A stretch of 64,000 nt of DNA, from positions 38,069 to 102,068 of the forward strand of contig JACOST010000008.1 in assembly GCA_016178705.1 (NCBI GenBank). The letters run 5' to 3'. The first letter of the stretch is position 1. The number at the start of each line of letters is the position of its first letter. A model generated the notes under the pieces. That model did not search any database. It was not told the origin of the DNA and saw only the letters and a program-made list of their open reading frames with translations. The translations under genes were made by a program, and so were the position numbers. Source of the DNA: Deltaproteobacteria bacterium. Lineage in GTDB: Bacteria > Desulfobacterota > Binatia > HRBIN30 > JACQVA1. Below, one piece after another: positions 33,948-40,750 of this stretch.

Positions 33948-34625
33948 TTACAGGCTGCCTGTCTTGGAAGGGCTGCGATTCCTCCCAATCGCGTAGGATG
34001 CCAAGCCGGTGAGCGCGAAAAGTACCAAAGCGTACCCAACCCATGAAACTACTGGTACTGCTACGGGTTCGGGACCAATCACTTGAAACTCAGGAGAGGG
34101 AGCGCTTGTTACGGTGCCGCGGAACAATGACGTTAGATCACCCTCACTGGGGAGGTTGGTGTCATTCACGTCAAGGTGCGCGACAACTGTGAACATACCC
34201 GCGATCGGGTTGGGTTGCCCTGGATTGCGTTCGGCCAGGGGCCCGACCCCTTGGTAGTTCAAAAACATCTCGAATGCTTTTTCTTGATCCGGTTGGAGCA
34301 CCTCAGTGGCTGGCGCTCTTCCCTGTCCCAGCGTTCCTTTCGCAGGATCGACGAAGAATGCAGTTAGTCCGGACCGATGGATTAGCTTCAGGGTTATGTA
34401 GTTGTCCGGAAATGGCTCCATGGCCGGGATCACGAGAGGGGCCACACCAACGTTCTTCATCCGAACGGTCACAAACACCGGATCGTTTGGAGCAAAGGTA
34501 GTACCCTGCACTTCGGCGGTGAGTTGGAGTGGCTGGGCAGCCCCCACAACGGGGAACGTTATCCATGTCACCAAAGAGAAGGCGATGACTGGGAGAAGTT
34601 CTCTGCGTGCGTTGATCATTCGCAT
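33948..34625 (-). CDS. Exported protein with C-terminal membrane anchor
   Basis: 225 residues. A Sec signal (LLPVIAFSLVTWITFPVVGAAQ) is followed by a beta-rich, Ig-like extracytoplasmic region (TFAPNDPVFVTVRMKNVGVAPLVIP) and a final membrane helix (WVGYALVLFALTGLASYAIG) with a short basic tail. The plan resembles surface-anchored proteins, although I see no sortase or PEP-CTERM motif. It overlaps the upstream Gly-rich protein gene by 10 bp, so both are made from one transcript. Confidence 0.65.
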   Translation of the reverse strand: MRMINARRELLPVIAFSLVTWITFPVVGAAQPLQLTAEVQGTTFAPNDPVFVTVRMKNVGVAPLVIPAMEPFPDNYITLKLIHRSGLTAFFVDPAKGTLGQGRAPATEVLQPDQEKAFEMFLNYQGVGPLAERNPGQPNPIAGMFTVVAHLDVNDTNLPSEGDLTSLFRGTVTSAPSPEFQVIGPEPVAVPVVSWVGYALVLFALTGLASYAIGRNRSPSKTGSL

Positions 34626-35938
34626 ACACCGAGAAGTATACAGCCAATGTTCTTTATGAGAAAGTTGCTAACTAGGCAACTAGTTAATGCACGAGCGGTC
34701 ACTGAAGCAAAGCTGACCGCGGCTGTTGTCGGGCTGCTGACTGCTCCGATCGGCAGATCAAGATCGAGACCGAGATCGGTAATTCTATGCTGACACCAAA
34801 CGTTGCTGTTGTTTGAGAGTATGTGGTACGGGCCTTGAGGAGGAGCTGCTACCGCAGTTTCGAGGTATGCCACGATTTGCTCCAACGTCAGTCCTGGCGG
34901 CGGGACGACGGCCGTGCAGACCGATTGAAAAACTCCCACGAGCCCTCCCGGGCCGCAACCATTAGGCGGTGAAAAAGGGTCTCCGTCCTTCGCCGGCGTA
35001 AGGAGTCGGTCCGCGTACGCCCCATAGGTGTGGTGGGTTCCGTTCGAATTGGTCGTGAGAAAGTAACAGTGCCGGCCAGTCTTGGATGTGACACGTATGG
35101 AATCTTCTGGATCACTCGCAAGCGGGCGACAGATCAAATCTATAGACGTGATCGATGTGAAGGTGATGCTTACGTGACCGTCGCCCGATTGGAAACCCTG
35201 AGCGTGAGTCGCCCCCGGCGGATAGCTAGATCCGCCCCCACCGCCAGAGCCGAGGAATCCTCCCGTTCCACCACCACCACCGTACCACCCTGCGCCGCCG
35301 CCCCCTCCGGCGCGGTTACCGTTCCCGCCTCCGCCGCCTTGCCCGGCGCTTCCAGACGCTCCGTTGCCTCCACCCGACCCACCGTTAGTCTGGGTGCCAC
35401 CACCACCTGGGGCGCTACCCCCTCCAGATGATCCAGTGATACCACCGCCATCTCCGCCGCTTCCGTCTTGGCAGCATTCACCACCACCACCACCACCACC
35501 AACCACGACGCGCTTGTCCGGCGTGTTACCTCCTTGGCGAATATCGGACGCACCGCCGCCGCCTCCTGCGGGGCCATTCGCGTCCACGTTGTCTATTCCT
35601 CCCGGCCCACCACCGTTAAACCCACCCGCTCCAGCGGTGTTCGGCGGAACAAGATCACCGCCATACCCACCGACATAGATGTACAGCGTCTCGCCCGGTG
35701 TTACGGCGAGCGTGGTCTGCACACGCCCCCCCTTACCTCCGAACTCGGTCGGGATACCTTCGACCCCACCTCCTCCCTGGGCGCCGCCCACGTCAACGTC
35801 GATCGATGTGACCCCGCTGGGGACTACCCAGGTTTGCTCGGTGCCGGTGAAGTCGAACGACTCCGTGGCGGCTGAGACATGCTGAGGCGTGATGACTATG
35901 CAGATGAACAGTAGACCCACTAGGACGCGAACTCTCAT
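34616..35938 (-). CDS. Secreted glycine-rich protein
   Basis: A 440-residue exported protein with a clear signal peptide (MRVRVLVGLLFICIVITPQHVSA|AT). Residues 28-260 form a Gly-rich domain of the PF12810/ALK-like type: FTGTEQTWVVPSGVTSIDVDVGGAQGGGG, GKGGRVQTTLAVTPGETLYIYVGGYGG, then long G-G-G-A/N/S tracts. A Cys-containing C-terminal region follows. Such domains form rigid polyglycine helical bundles in surface proteins. On a mobile element this could be an adhesin or barrier protein; that is inference. Confidence 0.72.
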   Translation of the reverse strand: MRVRVLVGLLFICIVITPQHVSAATESFDFTGTEQTWVVPSGVTSIDVDVGGAQGGGGVEGIPTEFGGKGGRVQTTLAVTPGETLYIYVGGYGGDLVPPNTAGAGGFNGGGPGGIDNVDANGPAGGGGGASDIRQGGNTPDKRVVVGGGGGGGECCQDGSGGDGGGITGSSGGGSAPGGGGTQTNGGSGGGNGASGSAGQGGGGGNGNRAGGGGGAGWYGGGGGTGGFLGSGGGGGSSYPPGATHAQGFQSGDGHVSITFTSITSIDLICRPLASDPEDSIRVTSKTGRHCYFLTTNSNGTHHTYGAYADRLLTPAKDGDPFSPPNGCGPGGLVGVFQSVCTAVVPPPGLTLEQIVAYLETAVAAPPQGPYHILSNNSNVWCQHRITDLGLDLDLPIGAVSSPTTAAVSFASVTARALTSCLVSNFLIKNIGCILLGVCE

Positions 35939-36099
35939 ATGCCCCCCAAGAGTTCCAGAGCACGATCTGTCGGCAGCGCAATACTGCGACGTAAGACTAC
36001 AAGTTTCAGGTTTTCTCGCTCGACCGCTGTCTTGATTTGCAGCGACCTCACGCGCCGTTGTTCCAGATGATCGTGGACCGACACCGCCACCGCATCTTG

Positions 36100-36309
36100 C
36101 TACTCTGGGAGCAACTCGCGAATCGGCACATCGAGAGCCTTGGCAATGTCGGCCAAGACTCGGAGTGTGGGATTGCGCTCACCGCGCTCCAGGCCGGCAA
36201 TGTAAGTCCAGTGGTGATTGGCCTTCTCGGCCAGCTTCTCTTGGCTCCACCCACGGGTCTTCCTCAACATCCGAATGCGCTCTCCGAGTCGCTGTTGGAT
36301 TGGCTTCAC
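36100..36309 (-). CDS. XRE-family HTH regulator
   Basis: A 69-residue stand-alone HTH protein: GERIRMLRKTRGWSQEKLAEKANHHWTYIAGLERGERNPTLRVLADIAKALDV. This is the classic XRE/Cro pattern, the size of phage Cro or restriction controller proteins. Upstream of the Gly-rich operon on the same strand. Likely to bind one of the nearby short palindromes. Confidence 0.88.
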   Translation of the reverse strand: MKPIQQRLGERIRMLRKTRGWSQEKLAEKANHHWTYIAGLERGERNPTLRVLADIAKALDVPIRELLPE

Positions 36310-36531
36310 ACAGCGCAGAAGACCCGTGGGAAGCGTATCCGTCTAGAGACCAGACTACCTAGCACTATAGGCATAGATGACCGGGGAGCGGCAAGGATAA
36401 AATGAGTGACGTATTCTCCCTCTCCGGGGGAGGCGTGCCGTTGGGCACGATGGCGGAGAGGTGGCGAGCGGAGCGAGACGGAGAGGTGGGGGCGCCCCCG
36501 AACCGTTCCCATGTTTTCAGCCGAGCAAAAG

Positions 36532-36555
36532 AAAAAGCCCCGGTTGCCCGGGGCT
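36532..36555 (-). terminator. Rho-independent terminator (minus strand)
   Basis: AGCCCCGG-TTGC-CCGGGGCT (36536-36555) is a perfect 8-bp stem. Read on the minus strand it is followed by TTTTTCTTTT. It ends transcription from the microprotein genes at 36576-36891. Confidence 0.8.
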
Positions 36556-36575
36556 CTGTCTTCAGCCTGCCTGCA

Positions 36576-36719
36576 TCAGACCGGCAAATCCCGTGGAGCA
36601 CAATCGCGGTGGCAGGGCGCCTGAAACTCATCGTCCCAACCAGCCGAGAGGATCACAAGATCATCGTCCCTCTCGATGGGCCCGCCGCACACGTAGCACT
36701 CTGCGCGGGGATCACTCAT
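36576..36719 (-). CDS. 47-residue Cys-rich microprotein
   Basis: MSDPRAECYVCGGPIERDD, then SAGWDDEFQAPCHRDCAP. Cys pairs C-x2-C and C-H-R-x-C could form one zinc knuckle, as in small ribbon proteins. Its start overlaps the preceding frame by 8 bp and its stop is 20 bp before a terminator. Family not recognised. Confidence 0.55.
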   Translation of the reverse strand: MSDPRAECYVCGGPIERDDDLVILSAGWDDEFQAPCHRDCAPRDLPV

Positions 36720-36891
36720 CACGTTTCTCATCCTTCGCCTCAGGCAGCGGCTTCCCCGCGACCTCGGCGGACATCGAGAGGATCTTGTCGAGGTACTTCA
36801 CAACCGCCCCGACTGCCACCGCGTTCCACTTGCCGCATCCGCACTTCACCCACAGCGGCTTGAACCCGCCCTCGTCTCTTTTTTTCCACAT
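36712..36891 (-). CDS. 59-residue protein with C-G-C motif
   Basis: MWKKRDEGGFKPLWVKCGCG then KWNAVAVGAVVKYLDKILSM and a charged tail (KDEKRDE). The frame stays open upstream to 37314, but that extension has low-quality composition and crosses the RadC terminator, so ATG 36891 is preferred. Overlap with the following microprotein supports expression as a pair. Function unknown. Confidence 0.42.
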   Translation of the reverse strand: MWKKRDEGGFKPLWVKCGCGKWNAVAVGAVVKYLDKILSMSAEVAGKPLPEAKDEKRDE

Positions 36892-37300
36892 GGTGTTCTC
36901 GAATTTGGTTTTCGACCTTTTGCTCGGCTCGGCATCTGCCTCACCGCAAAAGATCGGGAGCGCCGGGAGCCCCGCCGCAGTCAAGGGAGAGGTCGCGCGG
37001 CACGCGCTCTCCAGAGCACCGCTCGTTCGAGACCCTTGACGGCGGTGGGGTGGCGCTACGCTGAAGAGACAGGTGAGGCAGAGAATGGATTCCAAGGTTC
37101 GGGCGCCGGGGGAAAAATCGCCACCAGAAAACGTTGAGTTTCGGTGGCTACCTTGGCCTTCACCGCTCCCGTTTGATCCGTCCTGGGGCTTCTGAGCGCG
37201 TCGGTTTTCTGCAGGATGGCCTCGGGGGGCGCCTGAACAAAAAAAGCCAACCTGGAAATAGGTTGGCGTTGATTGCGGTTGAATTGGATCGTGGTGCTGC
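36892..37300. other. Gap between microproteins and RadC
   Basis: 409 bp without a convincing gene. It holds the RadC terminator and, on the + strand at 37085-37195, a possible 36-residue frame beginning MDSKVRAPGEKSPP with only a weak ribosome site. A promoter for the microproteins should also lie here. Confidence 0.4.
37239..37267 (-). terminator. Rho-independent terminator after RadC
   Basis: GCCAACCT-GGAAAT-AGGTTGGC (37246-37267) is a perfect 8-bp stem, followed on the minus strand by seven T residues. It ends the DUF2958-RadC operon. Confidence 0.88.
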
Positions 37301-38047
37301 TCACCAGTATCCATCGTCGACGAAAGACACGTAGCGGCCCTTGCCGATCACGATGTGGTCGAGGACTCGGACACCGACCAAGTCGCCGACCTCACGCAAG
37401 CGCCGGGTGATGTCGATGTCTTCCTTGCTCGGCGTCGGATCGCCGCTCGGGTGGTTGTGAACGAAAACGGCGCCGGCAGCGCTGTGGCGCACCACTTGGG
37501 CGAAGACGTCGCGCGGGTGGACGATCGAAGCGGTGAGTGAGCCCTTACTCACGAGGATGTCGCGAAGCTTGCGCTGTTTGTTGTCGAGCAGCACGGCGTA
37601 GAAGAACTCGCAGACCTCGGCCGCCAGATGTTCGCGGAAGTGGGCGTAGATATCGTGACTGCCGCGGAGCGGTTCTCCCGGTTTGAACTCGTGCTCGCCG
37701 TAGCGCTTCGCAATCTCGAAAACAGCGGAGAGGCGCTGGATGCCTGCCGGCTTGAGACCATACCCAGCAAGCTCGTCGGGCGTTGCGCCGGCGAGATGCC
37801 GGAAGCTTTCATAGGTCGTCGTCAGTTTCTCACACACGAGCGACGTAGCCGGTCCGAAGAGCTGAGTGAGAAGCTGCGCGTCGGTGAGCTCCACCGGCAG
37901 TGGCGGCGTGTTGCCGGTTGGCCAGCCACCGTGTGCGATGGTCGTCGCCGGCCCGTTCAGCGCACTGAAGTCGGCCACGCACGGCGTGATGTTCTCGAAA
38001 GGAAACGAGAACTGATGGCTGGCGTCCTTCGAGGCCATCAGCGGCAT
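37301..38047 (-). CDS. radC: RadC/JAB-domain DNA repair-like protein
   Basis: A 248-residue RadC homologue. The UPF0758-type helix-hairpin-helix region (LAGATPDELAGYGLKPAGIQRLSAVFEIAKRY) precedes the JAMM metalloprotease-like domain with FVHNHPSGDPTPSKEDIDIT. RadC homologues are very common on integrative elements and plasmids, where they are thought to be anti-restriction or DNA-processing factors, not true repair proteins. The gene overlaps DUF2958 by 10 bp. Confidence 0.92.
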   Translation of the reverse strand: MPLMASKDASHQFSFPFENITPCVADFSALNGPATTIAHGGWPTGNTPPLPVELTDAQLLTQLFGPATSLVCEKLTTTYESFRHLAGATPDELAGYGLKPAGIQRLSAVFEIAKRYGEHEFKPGEPLRGSHDIYAHFREHLAAEVCEFFYAVLLDNKQRKLRDILVSKGSLTASIVHPRDVFAQVVRHSAAGAVFVHNHPSGDPTPSKEDIDITRRLREVGDLVGVRVLDHIVIGKGRYVSFVDDGYW

Positions 38048-38409
38048 TCCTTCAAGGGCTTCGGCTTCCAGTAGAGGTCGCGCTCGATCTGCAGGCCTCC
38101 GGGGCCGCGGATCGCTTCTAGTTCCTCAAGCGAGAAGTAACCGAACTCGCGTTCATGGCCAACCACGACGCCGAAGCAGAGACGCTTCTCCCGATCGTAC
38201 TCGGACGCGTACCACGTCCAGTTCGTCCATGGGGTGAAGAACTTCACCACGGCGATCGCGTTCTCACCTTGCTCCTCCTGGCTGTAGAGGGGCGGGAGTT
38301 TACGTGCGATCTCCTCCGGCACGAGCACGTTAGCGGCTTCGGCCTCCCGGCGGGCCAGGGCCTCGTCTTCCAGCAAATCGTCGATAGGCGGGCCGGTGTC
38401 GTTTGACAT
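38038..38409 (-). CDS. DUF2958 family protein
   Basis: A 123-residue protein with the full family signature: LPPLYSQEEQGENAIAVVKFFTPWTNWTWYASEYD, LCFGVVVGHEREFGYFSLEELE and the end ERDLYWKPKPL. ATG 38409 is preceded by GGAGAGGAGGTCC. DUF2958 genes are plasmid and ICE accessories often beside RadC or anti-restriction genes, as here. Biochemical role unknown. Confidence 0.92.
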   Translation of the reverse strand: MSNDTGPPIDDLLEDEALARREAEAANVLVPEEIARKLPPLYSQEEQGENAIAVVKFFTPWTNWTWYASEYDREKRLCFGVVVGHEREFGYFSLEELEAIRGPGGLQIERDLYWKPKPLKECR

Positions 38410-38445
38410 GTGGACCTCCTCTCCGTTGGTTGGTCGGGGTGTTCC

Positions 38446-38576
38446 CCCGTCAGTGCCGAGCTGACGGGACTGGCGGGGAGATCCGACCGGAGAGGGATCC
38501 ACCGAAAAGATGTCGGCATCACGTCCAACGATGAGGAAGGCGAGAACGAGCGGAGTCAATGAAGGACTCCGCTCGT
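38446..38576. promoter_or_regulatory. Two perfect hairpins in the DUF2958 leader
   Basis: CCCGTCAG-(7)-CTGACGGG at 38446-38468 and ACGAGCGGAGTC-(7)-GACTCCGCTCGT at 38546-38576, both with 7-base loops. Neither is followed by a T-tract, so operators or leader structures fit better than terminators. Confidence 0.55.
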
Positions 38577-38601
38577 CTGCGGGGGAAGGACCGACGATCC
38601 T

Positions 38602-38799
38602 TCAGCTAGAGGGCGCCGACGTGGCGGGCCGTTGCGGCGTTCGTAAGATGAGCTTGCCGCTCACGGGCAACGCATCGAGCAGCACGGTGATGCTGCCGCT
38701 TGTGTCGCTCGTGAAGGCCACGCCGATGTCACGCCACCGGTCGCCGTTATCCGTCTGGACGACGGTGCTGACCGTGTAGTCCGGGCGTTTTCCCTTCAT
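38602..38799 (-). CDS. 65-residue conserved-type small protein
   Basis: MKGKRPDYTVSTVVQTDNGDRWRDIGVAF then SGSITVLLDALPVSGKLILR. AGGAGGATAG precedes the ATG. Short beta-rich proteins of this kind (single-domain, 'DxGDRWRDIGVAFTS...ITVxLDALPVxGKLxLR') accompany RadC/DUF2958 blocks on mobile elements. Function unknown; possibly a nucleic-acid-binding OB-like fold. Confidence 0.72.
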   Translation of the reverse strand: MKGKRPDYTVSTVVQTDNGDRWRDIGVAFTSDTSGSITVLLDALPVSGKLILRTPQRPATSAPSS

Positions 38800-38887
38800 G
38801 GGACTATCCTCCTTTCCGCGATCTATTTTTGCTGACGGGCACACCCGAACGGGGGCCCGAGAGAGCTGCTCCTCATGGTACGACAGC

Positions 38888-38910
38888 ACGGTGATCTGTC
38901 AAATCACCGT
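38888..38910. promoter_or_regulatory. Palindrome ACGGTGAT-(7)-ATCACCGT
   Basis: A perfect 8-bp inverted repeat with 7-bp spacer, flanked by GGTA/TACC, about 90 bp upstream of the 65-residue gene. It is a likely operator for this operon. Confidence 0.5.
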
Positions 38911-38955
38911 AGGCCGCTACCGACATCGGATTCGGATCAAGCCAGGACCACGTGT

Positions 38956-39159
38956 TTACCCTACAAGGCCCGGTCTTTGGGCGGCGTGAAGCCAGAATGT
39001 CTGTACGATGCGGCCAGAGGGGTTAGGGGTTTCCCCGTAGTGCTCATTGGAGGTTGGAAGATTTCTAGGTTCGCTTGCTGGGGCAGAAAGGGGGGCCCCG
39101 ACCGGCTCACCGCAGAGCGTGCACGGATCCGTTTCCCCCGTCGCGACACGACCCGTCAT
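38956..39159 (-). CDS. Possible 67-residue protein with C-x2-C motif
   Basis: MTGRVATGETDPCTLCGEPV, then a Pro-rich linker and SNEHYGETPNPSGRIVQTFW. The C-T-L-C pair with NEHYG...NP resembles the other small zinc proteins of this element, but there is no second Cys pair and no clear ribosome site. Listed with low confidence; it may be chance. Confidence 0.3.
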   Translation of the reverse strand: MTGRVATGETDPCTLCGEPVGAPLSAPASEPRNLPTSNEHYGETPNPSGRIVQTFWLHAAQRPGLVG

Positions 39160-39188
39160 CGTCAGAAACCTTGCATCACGCTCAGCGG

Positions 39189-39491
39189 CTAGAGATCCTC
39201 CAACAGAGGTGGAAGGTCTCGGGCACCGTGAAGGACACGAACGATGTGAACGCCGCGCGGAGTTGGTCGGTAGAAGATCACGTAGGTGCGGTGCGGAAAA
39301 CTCCGGAGGCCGGGCGCGAGTTCGGGACGGGCTCGGCCGATCAGAGGAAAAGTAGCGAGACGGTCGAAAGTCGTGGTGAGGGCGTCAACGAAGCGATCAG
39401 ACGCGAGGGGGTCACCCTCGGCGATAAAGAGCGCGGCGTCGAGAATGTCGAGCTGTGCCTGGGGACTCTTGGAAACAACGCCGCGCCTCAT
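39189..39491 (-). CDS. parE: ParE/RelE-type toxin
   Basis: A 100-residue toxin: VSKSPQAQLDILDAALFIAEGDPLASDRFVDALTTTFDRLATFPLIGRARPELAPGLRSFPHRTYVIFYRPTPRGVHIVRVLHGARDL written in family order, with the ParE-typical G-R-x-R-x-E-L and F-P-x-R-x-Y-V-I-F-Y elements. It follows the ParD antitoxin with overlapping codons. ParE toxins poison DNA gyrase; on this element the module is likely a maintenance function. Confidence 0.9.
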   Translation of the reverse strand: MRRGVVSKSPQAQLDILDAALFIAEGDPLASDRFVDALTTTFDRLATFPLIGRARPELAPGLRSFPHRTYVIFYRPTPRGVHIVRVLHGARDLPPLLEDL

Positions 39492-39742
39492 TACGCTTTC
39501 GCGGCAGCGATTCTCCGACGCACTTCGCGCTTAGTCTCCTCGGGATCGAAGAGCGTGGTCTTGCCCTTCAATCCCTTTTGGATGTCCTTGCGAAGTTCGT
39601 GAAGGCGCAAGGCGGCCACCTGGTCGCGTTCTTCGAGGGCGCGAAGCGCGTCGCGCACAACTTCACTGGCCGTCTGGTAGCGGCCGGTCTTGACCTTTCG
39701 GTTGACGAGCTTTTCCAGCTCGGGCGTGAGAGATACGTTCAT
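39491..39742 (-). CDS. parD: ParD-type antitoxin
   Basis: An 83-residue ribbon-helix-helix antitoxin: MNVSLTPELEKLVNRKVKTGRYQTASEVVRDALRALEERD, then the toxin-binding helix. ATG 39742 is preferred over an open upstream extension. An inverted repeat upstream (39761-39791) is the likely autoregulatory operator. Confidence 0.92.
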   Translation of the reverse strand: MNVSLTPELEKLVNRKVKTGRYQTASEVVRDALRALEERDQVAALRLHELRKDIQKGLKGKTTLFDPEETKREVRRRIAAAKA

Positions 39743-39760
39743 GGAAGGAAGGCTACCACG

Positions 39761-39791
39761 GGATAGCAGTTTTTGGCAAATCCTGTTATCC
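39761..39791. promoter_or_regulatory. Operator-like inverted repeat of parDE
   Basis: GGATAGCAG (39761-39769) and CTGTTATCC (39783-39791) are inverted with one mismatch, 19 bp upstream of parD. RHH antitoxins bind such paired half-sites. Confidence 0.5.
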
Positions 39792-39818
39792 GGAACCAAC
39801 TGAAGCGACTCGCAAGGA

Positions 39819-39995
39819 CTACCACAAACCGCGGCGCTTGCCGCACCAGTAGCAGACACGGCCGAGGGTGGCGCGGCGACAGTGCTGACACGCGCGCACG
39901 TGCGGTCCGTCGTTGAGGCCGAGGACATACTTCATGTGCGCGTGGTGACCTTTCCGGCGCGCTTCGTCGGCTTCGCGGGCTTTTCTCGTGCTCAT
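39819..39995 (-). CDS. 58-residue zinc-ribbon microprotein
   Basis: MSTRKAREADEARRKGHHAHMKY, then HVRACQHCRRATLGRVCYWCGKRRGLW. Two C-x2-C pairs separated by 8 residues form a rubredoxin-like zinc ribbon at the C-terminus; the N-terminus is strongly basic. The ATG overlaps the stop of the preceding gene (ATGA), a translational coupling that supports expression. DNA- or RNA-binding is likely. Confidence 0.65.
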   Translation of the reverse strand: MSTRKAREADEARRKGHHAHMKYVLGLNDGPHVRACQHCRRATLGRVCYWCGKRRGLW

Positions 39996-40207
39996 GCTTC
40001 GAGTTCGATGATCGGCAAGCTCGATATGATGAGGTGATGCGCGGTGATCAGGCGATCGAGCGCCTGCGGAGTCGGGAAGAGTTCGTACAAGCGCAGTGCG
40101 TCGACGTACTCGTCGACGACGCGACGTTCGGCGCGCGGAAAGTACTCGCGGAGCAGGGCGCGTGTGGTGGCGTAGCGTTGCGCAAGTTGTTTCTCAGTGA
40201 TTTGCAT
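39992..40207 (-). CDS. 71-residue protein of unknown function
   Basis: MQITEKQLAQRYATTRALLREYFPRAERRVVDEYVDALRLYELFPTPQALDRLITAHHLI: helical, with no Cys or membrane segment. ATG 40207 is chosen over a frame opening at 40267 because the upstream part lies in a large hairpin. Coupled by ATGA to the zinc-ribbon microprotein downstream. Family not recognised. Confidence 0.55.
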   Translation of the reverse strand: MQITEKQLAQRYATTRALLREYFPRAERRVVDEYVDALRLYELFPTPQALDRLITAHHLIISSLPIIELEA

Positions 40208-40215
40208 GGTGTGGT

Positions 40216-40274
40216 GCCGAGGTGAGCAACCGAGAAATGCACCCTTCGGTTCTCGGCTGCTCCCCATCCTCGGC
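40216..40274 (-). promoter_or_regulatory. Long hairpin in the leader of the 40207 gene
   Basis: GCCGAGG/CCTCGGC (outer, 40216 and 40268) enclose GAGCAACCGAGAA/TTCTCGGCTGCTC (12 of 13 paired). A second stem, GAGTCCCT-(9)-AGGGACTC, lies at 40401-40425. The 300-bp gap around them holds no convincing gene. Confidence 0.55.
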
Positions 40275-40507
40275 CAGGGTCTCGGGTGCGATCAGGGTTG
40301 CCGCCGAACTTCAGATCATGGCCGCACAAGCCACGAACGATGTCACCGCAAGCGGTGGTGCGCGCTTCGGTTGCGCTACGGGAATTGGATCAGCCGTTGA
40401 GAGTCCCTGTGCATAAGAGGGACTCCCAAGAAAATGGCTGCCCCACTTCGACAATGAGCGTAGAGGACGATCGATCCCTGCCGAAGGGCTGGTTTCAGTG
40501 TACCCCA

Positions 40508-40750
40508 TCACCACTTGAAACGCTCTGTGGATTTCCCGTGCCTCTTAGCTGGAATGGGCGAGGCAAGCTCTCGCAGCCGCTCGATGTGGGTGTTGCGAAG
40601 TTCCTCGAACCGCCGGTGGGCCTCGACAAGCGGCAGCGTTGCCGGCTGTGAAGCTTTGAAGGTGCGCAACCAGTCCTTCATTTTTGGCATCGAATAGAGG
40701 GCGGGCGGGAGCAAAGGAATTTCTATCTGGCCAGCGGCCTCATCGTTCAC
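40508..40750 (-). CDS. 80-residue protein downstream of the VirD4-like gene
   Basis: MNDEAAGQIEIPLLPPALYSMPKMKDWL then LPLVEAHRRFEELRNTHIERLRELAS: a short helical, charged protein. It probably starts at GTG 40750, overlapping the ATPase stop by 11 bp, or at ATG 40690. Its coupling to the ATPase gene suggests a DNA-transfer accessory. Family not recognised. Confidence 0.5.
   Translation of the reverse strand: MNDEAAGQIEIPLLPPALYSMPKMKDWLRTFKASQPATLPLVEAHRRFEELRNTHIERLRELASPIPAKRHGKSTERFKW

Noticed and set aside
34662..34690. TAACTAG-GCAA-CTAGTTA inverted repeat as a recombination site
   Set aside because: It lies inside the C-terminal coding region of the Gly-rich protein and has short arms; no second copy was found, so I do not interpret it.
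35200..35600. Gly-codon tracts as a possible CRISPR or satellite array
   Set aside because: Units vary in length and spacing and encode the Gly-rich domain; there is no constant repeat-spacer pattern. No CRISPR array is seen anywhere in the window.
35364..35678. Pro-rich + strand frame
   Set aside because: It is the antisense of the Gly-rich tracts of the secreted protein; the Pro runs are just the complement of Gly codons.
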